Source: Synaphobranchus kaupii (Eukaryota > Chordata > Actinopteri > Anguilliformes > Synaphobranchidae). From it: a stretch of DNA of 64,000 bases. The number at the start of each line of letters is the position of its first letter. The first letter of the stretch is position 1. The stretch spans positions 6,259,949 through 6,323,948 of the forward strand of contig CM056391.1 of assembly GCA_029718625.1 (NCBI GenBank), written 5' to 3'. Made by a program: the position numbers and the translations under genes. Of this stretch, positions 44,225-56,675 are shown in pieces. A model generated the notes under the pieces. The model made no database searches. It was given only the letters and a program-made list of their open reading frames with translations, and had not been told where the DNA came from.

Positions 44225-44784
44225 ACTTTATGAGTCAAATAAGTTACCTACGTAGCTATCTAACTGTAAACTATTATACGTCTTATCCAAAGTCTGATTT
44301 TTATGTCTTATCCAAAGTCTGATCTTTCATCAGCAAAACCGGAGAGACGTACTTCAAAATAGAATGGAAATGTTGCGCGCAAAAAGATGTTACGTGACTT
44401 ATAGTAGCCTGATATTTCATAAGGAAAACCGGAGAGACCTCACAATAGAATTGAAATGTTGCGCGCAACAAGCTGTTACGCGACTTACAGCACAGTTAAT
44501 GTTAACACAATGAAAACACTTCTGACAAGTCAATGTAACTATCGAACATGCTCAACAAAATGTATTCACTGCTTAAATTTCTAATAAAATATTATATGCA
44601 CGCCACTTGTGTGTGTGTTAGAGAGAGCAAGAGCAAGACACTGCAAATAAAATAACATTTTGGTGGGTAGCTCGTCCTCAGCTGAGGACTGGTTCTCCGA
44701 AAGCTGATTCTCCGAATTGTTATTTTCATTCTTTTTCAGACTCAACAGTTCCACAATGCTGAGCTGCTTTCTTTTCTTTGACAC
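44225..44784. repeat. Direct repeat a inside the hAT element
   Basis: About 560 bases ('actttatgagtcaaataagt' to 'ctttcttttctttgacac'), nearly identical to 45,373-45,936. Confidence 0.9.
44581..44784 (-). pseudogene. hAT transposase N-terminal relic
   Basis: Minus-strand frame starting MSKKRKQLSIVELLSLKKN, followed by Asn/Glu/Ser-rich sequence, like the start of hAT/ZMYM-type transposases. Its first 40 codons are repeated in the second direct repeat (start at 45,936). No downstream BED, ribonuclease-H or dimerisation domain. Confidence 0.45.
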
Positions 44785-45372
44785 AGGGGCGTCGCCAGAG
44801 ATATATGTTTAGGGGGGCTAAGCCTGTACTAGGGGGGTCTGGGGGCATACACCCCCATGAGAACTTTTTTCAAAAAGGCAGCCACAAAATGGTTGTTCCC
44901 CATGAATTTGGGAGCAGCAATAAGCCTAAAATCAATAAATAATTTAGTTGTTGCAAAGAATATTTCTATAAATTGCTTACATATGTAGCAATAGGGTTGG
45001 GCTGATGTACGATACCATCGTCTATCAACTAAAATTTATCGGCATCGGCAACAGTTGACACATTGTGATGTCAAAGCCGATGTGTAGCCTATTCTAGTTT
45101 GACAGCTTATACAAATTGCCTCAATGGCAGCAGAATTAATTTAGGCCTGGCCTGTAGATTAAATTTAACCAGTGATTTGTTTTTTATTGCAATTAAAAAC
45201 CAGGTTACATAGCATACATCTAAATGTTCATGTACACACTTGTGATCACCCTTCATGAGCAGGGAATCATGTTGGGGGTGGGGGGGATTCCCTCAAAATT
45301 ATACTCTCCCGTAAACGTCTCCCTATCATTAGAAAAAAAACTGAACTTTTATAGCTTTATCAAAGTATCCTA

Positions 45373-45936
45373 ACTTTATGAGTCAAATAAGTTACCTACG
45401 TAGCTATCTAACTGTAAACTATTATATGTCTTATCCAAAGTCTGATTTTTATGTCTTATCCAAAGTCTGATCTTTCATCAGCAAAACCGGAGACGTACTT
45501 CAAAATAGAATGGAAATGTTGCGCGCAAAAATATGTTACGTGACTTATAGTAGCCTGATATTTCATAAGGAAAACCGGAGAGACCTCACAGTAGAATGAA
45601 AATGTTGCGCGCAACAAGCTGTTACGCGACTTACAGCACAGTTAATGTTAACACAATGAAAACACTTCTGACAAGTCAATGTAACTATCGAACATGCTCA
45701 ACAAAATGTATTCACTGCTTAAATTTCTAATAAAATATTATATGCACGCCAATTGTGTGTGTGTTAGAGAGAGCACGAGCAAGAGCAAGTCACTGCAAAT
45801 AAAATAACATGTTGCTGGGTAGCTCGTCCTCAGCTGAGGACTGGTTCTCCGAAAGCTGATTCTCAGAATTGTTATTTTCATTCTTTTTCAGACTCAACAG
45901 TTCCACAATGCTGAGCTGCTTTCTTTTCTTTGACAT
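45373..45936. repeat. Direct repeat b inside the hAT element
   Basis: Second copy of 44,225-44,784, separated by about 590 bases that include another hAT-like end ('caggggcgtcgccagag' at 44,785). Confidence 0.9.
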
Positions 45937-46308
45937 ATTTGGCTAACGTCAATTACTGTATTCGTTTAAGTTAGTTATCTTGACTGACAAGTAAAAAGGC
46001 AACTCTAAACTTTTCCCGGTCTAAAGAAAAAAGTGGTCCTCCAATCACTTTCAACTGTGTCTTCCAATCACTTTCAAATGTTTGAAATATGCAAAACTTG
46101 GAAAATACAATAACCAGGCAATACAACGAAGACAATAAGCAAATATCATTCCTCAACATCGTAGAAACAGAGACGGAAAGACTTTGACAATTCACGTCAG
46201 TTTTAATGGAAATACTCATGTTGCTGTTGTTGCTAAGGTACGCAGACTGCGCCACTGATTCTGACTGTTGTATAGATGCTCTTCCACTTGTGCAGCCCCC
46301 CCCCCGGC

Positions 46309-46499
<191 letters not shown>

Positions 46500-46863
46500 C
46501 CATCCTGGGGGAAACACAGCTAACCTTAGCACCCCCATGTATTGACCTAGCCCACCCTTAGCCCAGGGAGAGAAAAGTTCCTGGCGCCGTCACTGAGTGT
46601 GGCTAATCAGTAAACTACTGAGTGGAGTGTGAGGAATGTATGCGGGAATTAATGAACAGGTGAAGGTGCGTGAGAATGTGACCCGAGGGGGCGAGAGATA
46701 GGGCGAGAGAATAATGAAGAAACGAGAGGGAAAACCACGCCCAGCCTGCACGACAGGAAAGACAGACAGGGTAAAAGTAAAAACATGAAAGGAGCGGAGT
46801 GGGGAAAACAGGGAGAACAAAGGGAAGGTGGACTGGAAGGGGACGGAGGAGGTAACACTATGT

Positions 46864-47395
46864 CTGTGTCCGAATCAGAGCCCTGTTCCCTGTCCACTCA
46901 GACCCCTGTCTACTATGTGCCCTGTCCCCTCACATTGCAAGCAGTGTGCGAAAGAAATCCCGCAAAACTCTTTCCAAACTAGTGAGGAAGTAGTTTGTAA
47001 TATATTTTTAAATTTTTACATTTTTATTGAGAATATCAATCAGTTAACATATGACAATTGTTACAAAGTGTAGACTAAGAATGAAGATAGAATTAACAAA
47101 AATAAAAAAGGGAATTTCATAATATGACCCACTCTTGTACCATAGATATGCATATACGCTCTACGTCTTTTACGTTTTTACTTCCGAGTTACTTACTGAA
47201 ATTGTCGGGTGAGTGCACAGTTCTGCAGATGAGTGTGCTCCTGAATTCCCTCAACAAAACCCCGGAAATAAGGGTTTCATCCTGGTATTTTAAGTGCCCC
47301 CATTTGTGAGAAAAATCGCCCACTCAAAAGCTTTTTGACGAAGTGGACTCAAATATGCGTACTCAAAAGGGCGTAGGGCTCTGATTCGGACACAG
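46864..47395. mobile_element. MITE with 21-base terminal inverted repeats
   Basis: CTGTGTCCGAATCAGAGCCC at 46,864 and its complement ending at 47,395, flanked by CTATGT at 46,858-46,863 and 47,397-47,402. It landed at the junction between the solo LTR and the LINE. Probably hAT-like from the approximate 7-8-base duplication; one base does not match. Confidence 0.75.
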
Positions 47396-47396
47396 C

Positions 47397-47820
47397 CTAT
47401 GTCTCCACCCGAACCCTCAGGTCTTCCACCGCCGCCCTTCTTAATGTTCCAAAGGTTTTACACAAAAGCTCTGGTGAGGCGGCTTTCTGTTTCTATGCAC
47501 CAAAACTATGGAACACCCTCTAGATATAAAAATGGTGAATATAAAAAAGTAGCTCAGTTGCTACTTTTAAGAATAAGCTAAAAACCTATCTTTTTAAGCT
47601 GGGTTTTAATTTGGTTTTTCTTACCCATGCACTATGTTCTTAAATTTGTTTATTGTTTAATTTCTTTTATCTATTTGTATTTTTTATTTTCTATTTTTGT
47701 TTTACTCTGTTACTTTTATTGCTCTTGTTCTGTATTTCGTTTTTATTGTTGTGAAGCACTTTGGGCTGCATTTTATGTATGAAAGGTGCTATACAAATAA
47801 AGTTTATTATTGTTATTATA
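47397..47820 (+). mobile_element. LINE 3' end, right half
   Basis: Continues the fragment at 42,348: SSTAALLNVPKV and AFCFYAPKLWNTL in a single frame, then a 3' UTR ending 'gaaaggtgctatacaaataa' 'agtttattattgttattat', a standard fish LINE end. Joining across the 4.9-kb interruption restores the reading frame. Confidence 0.8.
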
Positions 47821-48252
47821 TTTTATCTTTTACCTTATTATATTCAAACAAAACAATTCGGCAAAATTACCTGAAGAAAATACAGATGATGAACAATACA
47901 TAGAAACTCAAAACAAGACCCAAATTTACGACATGTCTCAAAAAAGTAATTCCTCTTTTACTAAAAGTTTAAAATGGGTCAATTTGACCCCAACTGAACA
48001 CACTAGGGTGAATGCAGGCCTGAGCAGCCTGTGTTCGGCTGCACTGGACACACACGCCTGAAATGTAGAACAGCTGTATACTTGCTCTTATAGAGAGATC
48101 CACAGATAAAGCAGTAGCATGTTTTCTAGCTCTGGTCTTTGGGTTTCTTGCTGGCTTCTGCGCAGTTATTAATTTGTGAGGTTTATGGGGGTTCATGGAG
48201 GTTTATGGAGGTTTGTGGAGCTGTTTGTTTAATGATCACCTGTAGTTTAAAA
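47821..48252. other. No gene seen
   Basis: Intron 1 sequence; minor 'ggaggtttatgg' repeat at 48,185-48,215. Confidence 0.4.
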
Positions 48253-49480
48253 AAATTTTTAATTTAACCTTTATTTAACCAGGAAGTCCCATTGAGGTTC
48301 AAAAATCTCTTTTTCAAGAGAGACCTGGCCAAGTTAGCAGCCAAAAAAGTTTAAAAGTGTTAAGGATCCGAGAAGGGACTGGACTCAAATGCACGACTCA
48401 GACAGAAATCCAATAATCCAATAATTTATTACTTCGTAATAAACTCCAGAAGTAAAGGGAGAAGTTAGGGAAGGGACTGGATCCTGGGATGGTGTGAACA
48501 GGGGCAGAGCGGGAGTAGGGAGCAGGCAAGGGGCTGGATGGTGGCTGAATCCTGGGTAGGCGTAGCAGAGGAGGAGCAGGATGCGGGAGACAGGGAAGCA
48601 TGGCGTGGAGCTAGGATATGGCTGCAGGCAGGCAGACAAGCAGAGCGAAACAAGACGTTAGTTTCAACAAGGCATGAACAAAACTAAGAAGCGTTAGTTG
48701 GCTAGGCAAAGCAAGACGAGACAGCAGCTTTAAGCAAGACAAAGCGTGACTATGACTTTAGATATGAGACCCAGACAAGAGTTTTTCCAACAACAAGACT
48801 TAACGAACTGGCACAAGACAACAAAGACCGGGAGAATATAAAGGAGAGTTAATGAGTTAATGTATGCATGCAGCGTGAGAATGTATGCGAGCGTGATTAA
48901 CAGAGAAGAGAGCGTGAGGAATGCAAGCGGGGAAATGAATGAGATAGGCGGAGGAAATGCGAGAGGGAATTAGTAACAACAAAGAGGGAAACCACGCCCA
49001 GCCTACACCACGAGGAAGACAAACAGGAAAATGTGAAAACAAAACAAGAAACGTGAGGAACAGGGTAAAACAAAGAGCACAAATGGGGACGGGGACTGAG
49101 AGGAACGGAGAGTGTAACAAAAAGTACAACATTAATTCACAATACATCATACATCATACAACATGATTCACAATTAATGCAAAATGACAACAGATACAAG
49201 TCAGATCAGTGGCACTGTCTTCATCACAAAAATCAGTTGCACACCTCATTTGTTAAGCATGGAATTATACTTTTAAAATCATCCAATGAAATTAATTTGC
49301 CAATTTAAACTTTTTTTTGGAGGTTATTCCATGCCTATGGTGCATGATAATTTTTGCCCAGATCTGTAAAGGAGTGTTAAAAAGCAACCATTGACTAGAG
49401 CGTAACTGCTAGCTACTAGAGTTGAGACAGAGGAGTGTGCAGAGGTAGAGACATAGTTAACATCATCTCAGCCACTCTTC
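48253..49480 (-). mobile_element. Retroposon interrupted by a solo LTR
   Basis: The 3' tail 'tttatttaaccaggaagtcc' with 'ctctttttcaagagagacc' at 48,270-48,345 is a very common fish retroposon end in reverse orientation; it also occurs in forward orientation at the right edge of the window. The text resumes after the LTR at 49,120. Confidence 0.55.
48358..49119 (-). mobile_element. Solo LTR (Gypsy-like)
   Basis: 762 bases, TGTTAAGG ... GTGTAACA, flanked by the 5-base duplication AAAAG (48,353-48,357 and 49,120-49,124). On the minus strand an AATAAATTATT signal lies near the 3' end, as in an LTR. Same family as 42,497-46,857. No internal retroviral or retrotransposon genes remain. Confidence 0.85.
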
Positions 49481-49577
49481 TATAAATCGCCTATGAAAGA
49501 AATTGGTTGTTTTCAGTGTATTTGTGTAAATAAATGTATGTAAAAGAATGCATTTGTTTGTTATTGTTATTACATTC

Positions 49578-49579
<2 letters not shown>

Positions 49580-49623
<44 letters not shown>
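49580..49623. repeat. (GT)n microsatellite
   Basis: About 22 GT units 75 bases before the V exon acceptor. Confidence 0.95.
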
Positions 49624-49627
<4 letters not shown>

Positions 49628-49699
49628 ATATGAAATGTAATGCTGTATGTATTATCTGGTGATTATCCCTGATGGTGGCTGGTCTCTGTGTGTCTTCAG

Positions 49700-49990
49700 C
49701 AGTGATTGTGTCATCTGACCAGTCTAAGGAGCTGAATGGCATTGTGGGACAGAGTGTGGAGTTCACAGCCGCAGTGAAAAATAAAGGGAGTTTGAGGTAC
49801 AACGGCGTGCCCATTGGAGATGTCACAAATGGCGGGTTTACAGCCCAATCTGAGTTCACGGGCAGACTGCAGTGGGACAGAAGCTCAGGACTCTTCTCCC
49901 TCTCTGAGCTGAAGGACAAGGACTCTGGGAAGTATGAAGTTCAGAATACAGGCCCGGTTATAACTACAGTCTTCCAACTGTCAGTGTACA
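49700..49990 (+). CDS. Gene 2 exon 2: V-type Ig domain without cysteines
   Basis: 291 bases, phase 1-1, acceptor tgtgtcttcag and donor GTAAGTAT. Reads IVSSDQSKELNGIVGQSVEF, GRLQWDRSSGLFSLSELKDK and DSGKYEVQNTG...FQLSVY. The DSGKYEV strand-F motif replaces the usual DxGxYxC, and no strand-B Cys is present: loss of the canonical disulfide is characteristic of the N-terminal V domain of CD2/SLAM receptors, which mediates receptor-receptor binding. About 97 residues, normal for the family. Confidence 0.85.
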
Positions 49991-50429
49991 GTAAGTATCA
50001 CTGTGTCTGTGTGTTTATAGTAATGCTAATTCAGTAGTGTGTGTGTGTATGTGCACGTGCGTGTGTCGCATGAGACCTAGATTAGTTTCAATTAAAGGGG
50101 AATTTTACCCATATTAAATTGTGTATGAAGCCTTTCGTTCTGAGATTGAGACTAATTATGATCATAATCATACTCATGATGACCAGAGCACAGGATCAGA
50201 CCTGCACATTTACATATTTTACACCATGGATATTTCTCCCTCTTTTGAAAAATAACAATAACATTATTATCATTTTATTATTATTATTATTGTTGTTGTT
50301 GTTATTGTGATGATAATGATGATGAATTTTATTATTATTCTTAGTTTTTATTATTTATTATTTTCTTAGTAGTTTTGATTATAGATTTTGTATGATCAGT
50401 ATAATCCTTTGGCTTGGTGCCGTACCATT
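49991..50429. other. Intron with (ATT)n/(GTT)n tract
   Basis: 50,262-50,350 is an ATT/GTT-rich simple repeat. No exon. Confidence 0.6.
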
Positions 50430-50814
50430 GAAGCCCATTATAAACTGAAGATTTCTATAATAAACACCTGTAAGAGGGTCCTGGGGTCTCCAAGGTCATG
50501 TGACTCTGATATACTGAGTACAGCAATAATTCATTACTGACATCAAGACCACTGATCAGAGGACAGATCTTTAACTCTGATCTGGAAGGAGAGTTTCACA
50601 CAGACGGCACAGGAACAACATTCTGAAATGCTGAAGTAAATCGATCACATCTGAAAGGGTTACACGATAATTAGGAGGCTAAATTTAAGTATATTTGTAA
50701 TTTCCTTTTTGTAAAATAAAACAGACATGACATTTCTATACTGTAATGTGCTTATATGTGATGTTTATTTGTGTCATATTTGTGTTTATAACTGTCCTAA
50801 CCTGTTAGCATTTC

Positions 50815-53760
50815 TAAGTCCATAAAAGACCACGTGAGTCTGTTATAATTGGTCTTAAATAAATCCTCATAAATTCATAAGTACACACTGTACAGGCACA
50901 GCCGGAGCCTTAAACTACAGTAAACCCCTGAAGCATCAAGGCTAGCGCATTAGCATCTACTCACGACTGATCTACGACACATAAAATACACATAATACAA
51001 AACAGCATTTGCACTAGAAAAGCAAAATCCTTCATATTTACTTCCATATTTATTTATTAGCAGAGGCATAAAGTGACACATAAATAAAAATAAAGTCTTG
51101 CAGTTGTTCAGCCGAATGTTTTTTCACATCTGATCGCATTTGTGCGCATGTGCAGGCTGCCGCAATCAACAGGTGTTCGCATTAAAAACTTTGCCCAAGT
51201 GTCTCCAACCTTTCCAAAATGCGGAAAAACCTTGTTAATCCTAATTTCTGGTTAAATTCAATTTCTGAACTACGTTTAAAATGTTTTATTTTATAAATAA
51301 GTAATATTTACACACATGGGGACGGTAGCAACTAAGCGGACACCACTGAGGGTATCACGTGAACGAGCAGACATAGCCGAATGCTTCCGATTTCTGAGCT
51401 ACAACTTTTTAAACTCAACTTCAAAATGGAAATCAACCGCGTATCAGTTGTATTATAAACAAATAAACACACGAACAGCATCACTACATAAACATGACCG
51501 CTAAACGCATATAAGGTTGGCGAGAAATTACACAAGGAAAATGATCTATGGTTGGATGCGGAGGTCTGCTACAACGCGTAAAAGTGCTCATGACGCACAG
51601 ACAACCCTGATAGTTAGATTAACTTCGACAGTCTAACCAGTATGTTCCCTGCTCTCTCACATTGTCACGGTGAATGCATAAAGGAGGCATAAATTGGATC
51701 ATTTACCTCCTTTGATTAACACCCCCCCCCCCCCAAAAAAAAAACAAAAAACGAGAGATCATACATCTGAATATTAAGTCCTTTCAGCGTAGATAAAGTA
51801 AAATAACTAAAGATACGTTATTGATCTTCAACTAAATTCTGCTTGTACACGTACAATTTAAGAGTGGAAGAGTGAATAATACACACATCACCACGCACAC
51901 TGACAAAGTATAGCCGAGTTCAGCATTAGCTAGTTTTGTATAACGTGGCAAAATGAACTCTTGACCTTAAGGCTGGCTAGCTTGTAGATTGTGTTATTTT
52001 CTACCAAGCGAATAATAAATACATTTTGTCACCAAAAATCTGTCTGGGCGGCTCATGTTGGTTGGTTGCAAATTGGACAGCGAGTAGCCTTTGTAACCAC
52101 TAAAAATTTACTATCGTCATGCCAGAAAGCAGAAGGCTACTTTTTAAACCTATAGGCTGCAAGGTCTACTGAGAACTTGGAAAGTGTTTCGTATTCTAGA
52201 GATGACCGTTACAATGGAAGGTGGATAAGGTAAGGTTGTTTAAGTTTGTTAGTCCGGTCATATACCTTCAACGGCTTGACCTCACCCGTCTCGTTACCTG
52301 TTTGTTCCACAGTCTCAGAGTATTTTTTGTGAAGGCTTTGCTTCACAATGACTGAGTGTTTGGTTGGTGAATAATTTTTATAACCGAAAGATGTTTTAAA
52401 ACTAACAACATAATTAAAACAAAATTATATACGGCAATTATACCTTGAGACCTGGCTAATAGTCGGCTACAAAGCTTCCTCTCTAAGACAACCCGAATGG
52501 CAGGTTTTGGTCAAACCGAGAAAACGAAAATATATTTGGAGAGAAGAAAGACGGCACTGGAAAACATAAATACACATACATATATATACAAAATGAAATT
52601 AATAAAAGCATGGTGCTAGGGAAATATTTAACAGCCTGTGTAGCTGATGACTTTGAGTACCTTAAGCATTTGATAGGTTAATAATCGTTGCTTGTCTTCT
52701 CCAGGAAGAGCGTTGTTTAGAAATGCAGAAGCCAACCGTCCCCACTGTGGCAGATGCGGTGGAACCTTGACGATTCGATGCACTGACTGTTGTTCTAATT
52801 CCTACTAAACTATAACCGAGTATAATAATTACCGTTCTTATGCCTTTTAATATAAAAAAAAAAAAGAAAAAGAAAAAAAGTGCGCAATGAAATCACATTC
52901 GCGTTATAAGATCAGTTGTAGCCGACTGGGAGTAGCCTCACGTCGCGCAACTTTGTGCGCATGCAGTAGTAGAGCTTGAATTACAACTTGTGCTTATTTT
53001 TCAGCTCTTATTAGGAATAGATCTGGGTTAGATGGCACAGTCAAGATCAGGAGGAACACAGACCCACTGTGGGGTCAGTAGAGTTTAATTACAATAGTAG
53101 GCCTATGTACGTTTTCGGAGACCATGAAAGCGTGCAGCAAATAGTGCCGGGGACCTGTGGTTTACCTGTGTAGTGGTGATTTCTCTCTAACAAGCTATCT
53201 CTGAGATTTTGCGTGCAAGTTATCCTCCATATATGATAAAATAACGAAAATACTTTGATATTAGACAACTTGTTTAGTTTGTTGTTTTGATCGTATAAAG
53301 TTAAACTAAAATGCCTTAACAAACTGACTATTAATTGGAAAAAAGTAGGTTATATATTCTAAAATGAAATATAGCACGGAGGCATTTGTGAGTGGTCATA
53401 CATTTGAATACTATTTTTGTCTTCGTGTAAAGGATGAGACGTTTTTGTTGTAGTGAAAGTTTTGTGGTTTTCGTTTTTTGCAAGCTGTGGTTTTTGGCTG
53501 AAAGCAGCAGAGATCCGTGTTAGTTCTGAGAGGCGAAGAGACTGAAGCGCGCGCTGCTGGTTTACGGTCCTGCAGAGCTCGCGCCGATCAGACTGCGGCT
53601 GCGCCAACGGCAAACTCGTGCTATGAATTTTACTGCGATATCAGACTTGGAGCGGATTATTTCAACTTTACCATTTATTATAAAAAACCAACAACTGTCA
53701 AAATCACTGACGGGGGCGCCTGCCCCGCTAGGGGGCGAATATTAACAGGTTTAATCCACT
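50815..53760. other. 2.9-kb segment absent from paralogous block 1
   Basis: In block 1 'aactgttctaatccgttatt' is continuous with 'atctctctctttcacatatg' (15,268-15,305); here the two sides are 2.9 kb apart. The segment is AT-rich, has a poly-C/poly-A run at 51,721-51,745, and ends with GC-rich 'ccccgctagggggcg'. No transposase, exon or terminal repeat was recognised. It may be an insertion in gene 2 or a deletion in gene 1. Confidence 0.6.
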
Positions 53761-53813
53761 ATTATCTCTCTCTTTGCATATGTTCTCGGAAATACTTTTG
53801 ACCGCTGTGCTAG

Positions 53814-53822
53814 AGGACAACG
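53814..53822 (+). CDS. Gene 2 microexon (9 bases)
   Basis: AGGACAACG between acceptor ctgtgctag and donor GTAAGTTA. In phase 1 it reads K-D-N in the V-C2 hinge, leading to VNVSKPHV. Conserved in position and splice context with 15,338-15,346. Confidence 0.65.
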
Positions 53823-54407
53823 GTAAGTTACAGAGCAACACAATAATGTTCTTACGCCCTGCGGATAGGATTAAAACCCCATCTATGATTTAAAGATGAA
53901 CAGTAACGCGTGATTTCAACAATTCTTTTAACATGTTGCATTTCCTGAGGGATACGTTGTAGAGCATTTAGAAACACAGAATAGTTACAGCAGAGATAAA
54001 TGTTTTTTCTAACATACAAGTAACTTTTCCATGAAGGTATTCTCCACTTGCCTCTGGTCCAGATGAATCATGTTACATGGTACTGCCATGTTAGATTTTC
54101 TGCAACACACTGCTCTTGGTGGTTTATCAGTAGTGATGATGTCATAATTAAATGCCTCAACTGGAGGAATGATGTCATAATCACCTGTTTTTGTTTATTT
54201 ATTTTACCTGTTCAGTTAAATGTAGGATTTGACTAACTTTGATTAACTACAATATAAAATGTAAACTTCACTTCAATTTGTATGTTCTTCTCCATTCATG
54301 CTTTAGAGAGCTGTATCATTACAATTTATATTTAGTTCATAATTATAAAGCATTAATAAGGTCTTTGAATACTGTATTCACTATTTGTCTCTGTTCTCTC
54401 TGCACAG

Positions 54408-54668
54408 TGAATGTATCAAAGCCCCATGTCAGTGTGACCAGTAATGAATATCCCTGCACTATACTGTGCACTGTGGAGAGAGGGACAGGAGTGACCCTGT
54501 CCTGGTACAGAGAGGGCGAGGAGAGGCCCTACAGCAGCTCTGATTCTCTTGATGCCCCGTATCTGAAGCTGCCTCAGGCTGTGGATAAGGGCGGCATCTA
54601 CACCTGTGAGGCGAAAAACTTTGTCAGTCATGAGACGGACTCAATCACTGTGGAGCCCCACTGCACAG
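54408..54668 (+). CDS. Gene 2 exon: C2-type Ig domain
   Basis: 261 bases, phase 1-1, acceptor ctctctgcacag and donor GTGAGA. VNVSKPHVSVTSNEYPC leads into ILCTVERGTGVTLSWYREGE and GGIYTCEAKN, with PHC near the end: four cysteines, two disulfides, as in SLAM-family C2-set membrane-proximal domains. Sequon NVS at the start. Sequence after EERP (YSSSDSLDAPYLKLPQ) differs wholly from gene 1. Confidence 0.85.
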
Positions 54669-55737
54669 GTGAGATTACTGCACATCATTCACACCTGCTC
54701 ACATCTATGCACATCCATGCACACCAGTCTGTAATGGGGAGGAAAAGACTGTAACATGAGAAGTGTCTTGTGGTTTATTTTTGTGTTTTATGCGGAAGGG
54801 TGATTGTATTTATTCTGTAATATGTGCATCTAGTGTTACATCGCATGATGTTCAGTTACCTTCCTGATTTCTGAAATTGAACTTTGACCTCCTGTTTTCT
54901 CTGAATTACTGCTCTTTTGACTCCAAAATTCACACTAAAACGATTCTTCCCAAAGAGAATCAAATCTAGACTTACTGGTGTGTGTTCTTACCAAAGCCAG
55001 CTAATGGATGTTGTCTGTAATAAAACACACATGCCCCTGTGTGAACTCACTGTGGCTGCCAGACTGATGACCCAGAGAGGCTGTAAAGCTTGGTGAGGTC
55101 ACATGGCATCTGTTTTGGAAGAAAGTCTTCCAACGCCACCTATAAGCACATTTCGTCAACAAAATGATTTTAAATAGATGAGGTTATTTCAGAATGACAA
55201 GTTATAAAATTACTTTGTATTTACATGCTATTTTCTTGTTATAATAAAGATAACTAGTTATGTTGTAATAATGTAATCTTTTCTCGGAGTTACTGATGTT
55301 TTCTCCTATTATTGAGATAAAATAATAAGTTAACATTGCAGCATTGCACTTCCGTACTCTAGAAACTTCCATAGTGAGGCAGCCTCCCTGGTTTAATGAA
55401 ATAAAGGGGCCAGGTCTCTCCTGTAAGAGATTCTTCATTGTAGTGGGATACCCTGTTTAAATAACTTAAAAAATATAATTCAATATCAGGACCAAGCTGA
55501 AGGTAAACAAATTTTTGGTAAGCAAACTGCATTTGAAAAATAAAACGTACAAATACTGTATATGTTCACATTGTGGTAAACCAACATCATGTTTGTTTGA
55601 CATTTCTTAAAACCCATGCTTTTTTTCCTAACAATGTGTGCAAAGTATTTGTAGTGAAATAGGCTCAATACATAAAAAAGCCTGTTGAAAACTCAGGCTT
55701 TAGTCTGTGACTGTGTCATTGAATCACCCACCAGATC
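54669..55737. other. Intron conserved with gene 1, then diverged
   Basis: 54,669-55,180 is near-identical to 15,717-16,230; the remainder has no counterpart seen. No gene. Confidence 0.5.
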
Positions 55738-56045
55738 TGCAGTTCCATTGGCTGTAGGTGTGTCTGTACTGCAGTTCCATTGGCTGTAGGTGTGTCAGTA
55801 CTGCAGGTGCACTTCCATTGGCTATAGGTGTGTCTGTACTGCAGTTCCATTGGCTGTAGGTGTGTCTGTACTGCAGGTACAGTTCCATTGGCTGTAGGTG
55901 TGTCTGTACTGCAGTTACATTGGCTGTAGGTGTGTGTACTGCAGTTCCATTGGCTGTAGGTGTGTCAGTACTGCAGTTCCATTGGCTGTAGGTGTGTCTG
56001 TACTGCAGTTCCATTGGCTGTAGGTGTGTCTGTACTGCAGTTACA
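55738..56045. repeat. Intron minisatellite, 32-bp unit
   Basis: About 10 units of 'gcagttccattggctgtagg' plus 'tgtgtctgtact', orthologous in position to 16,513-16,730. Confidence 0.95.
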
Positions 56046-56675
56046 TTGGCTCCTCCTCTGGACGGAGGGTGAAATTCACTGGAATCTCAGTGTGATTTAT
56101 GGAGTTTTCACTGACTAAGTGTCCAGTGCAGGATCCATATCTAATCACCTGCAAATAGTGAATTACCTCAGTAATCCTGTGGCAGTGGCTTAATGAGCAG
56201 ACTAGAAAGACACATTACAGCTAAAACCTCATTTTGTTTTTGGGGAATAGGAACAGGTGATTCATTGGTACCTTTAACATCAGTATTAATATAAATAAGT
56301 ATAACTATTAGCCAGAAAGCACAGCCATGTGTAACAGTCATGCAGTAGCCAGTACAGTGACCATGAAGGCTGTTGTTTCTATTTCACATCAAACCAACTC
56401 TCTCTTCAGCTCTCTTTCAAATCTACACTCAGTACATGTGTGTTTACCAGTGTGTCAATCTAATTACTTCGTAATCTAATATATTTTTTATTGTAAAGTT
56501 AAAGGGGCCATTTTTGGACCCCCTAAAAAACACAGTAAACATTCAAATATCTTTACAGCTGTACTAATTATGGATTTCTTGTGTTTATTATACCATGTGA
56601 CCCTGGACCGACTTCTATGGACCAATCACAGCTCCATCAGGTAAGAACTCCCATAATGCCTGTCTGCCTATAGTA

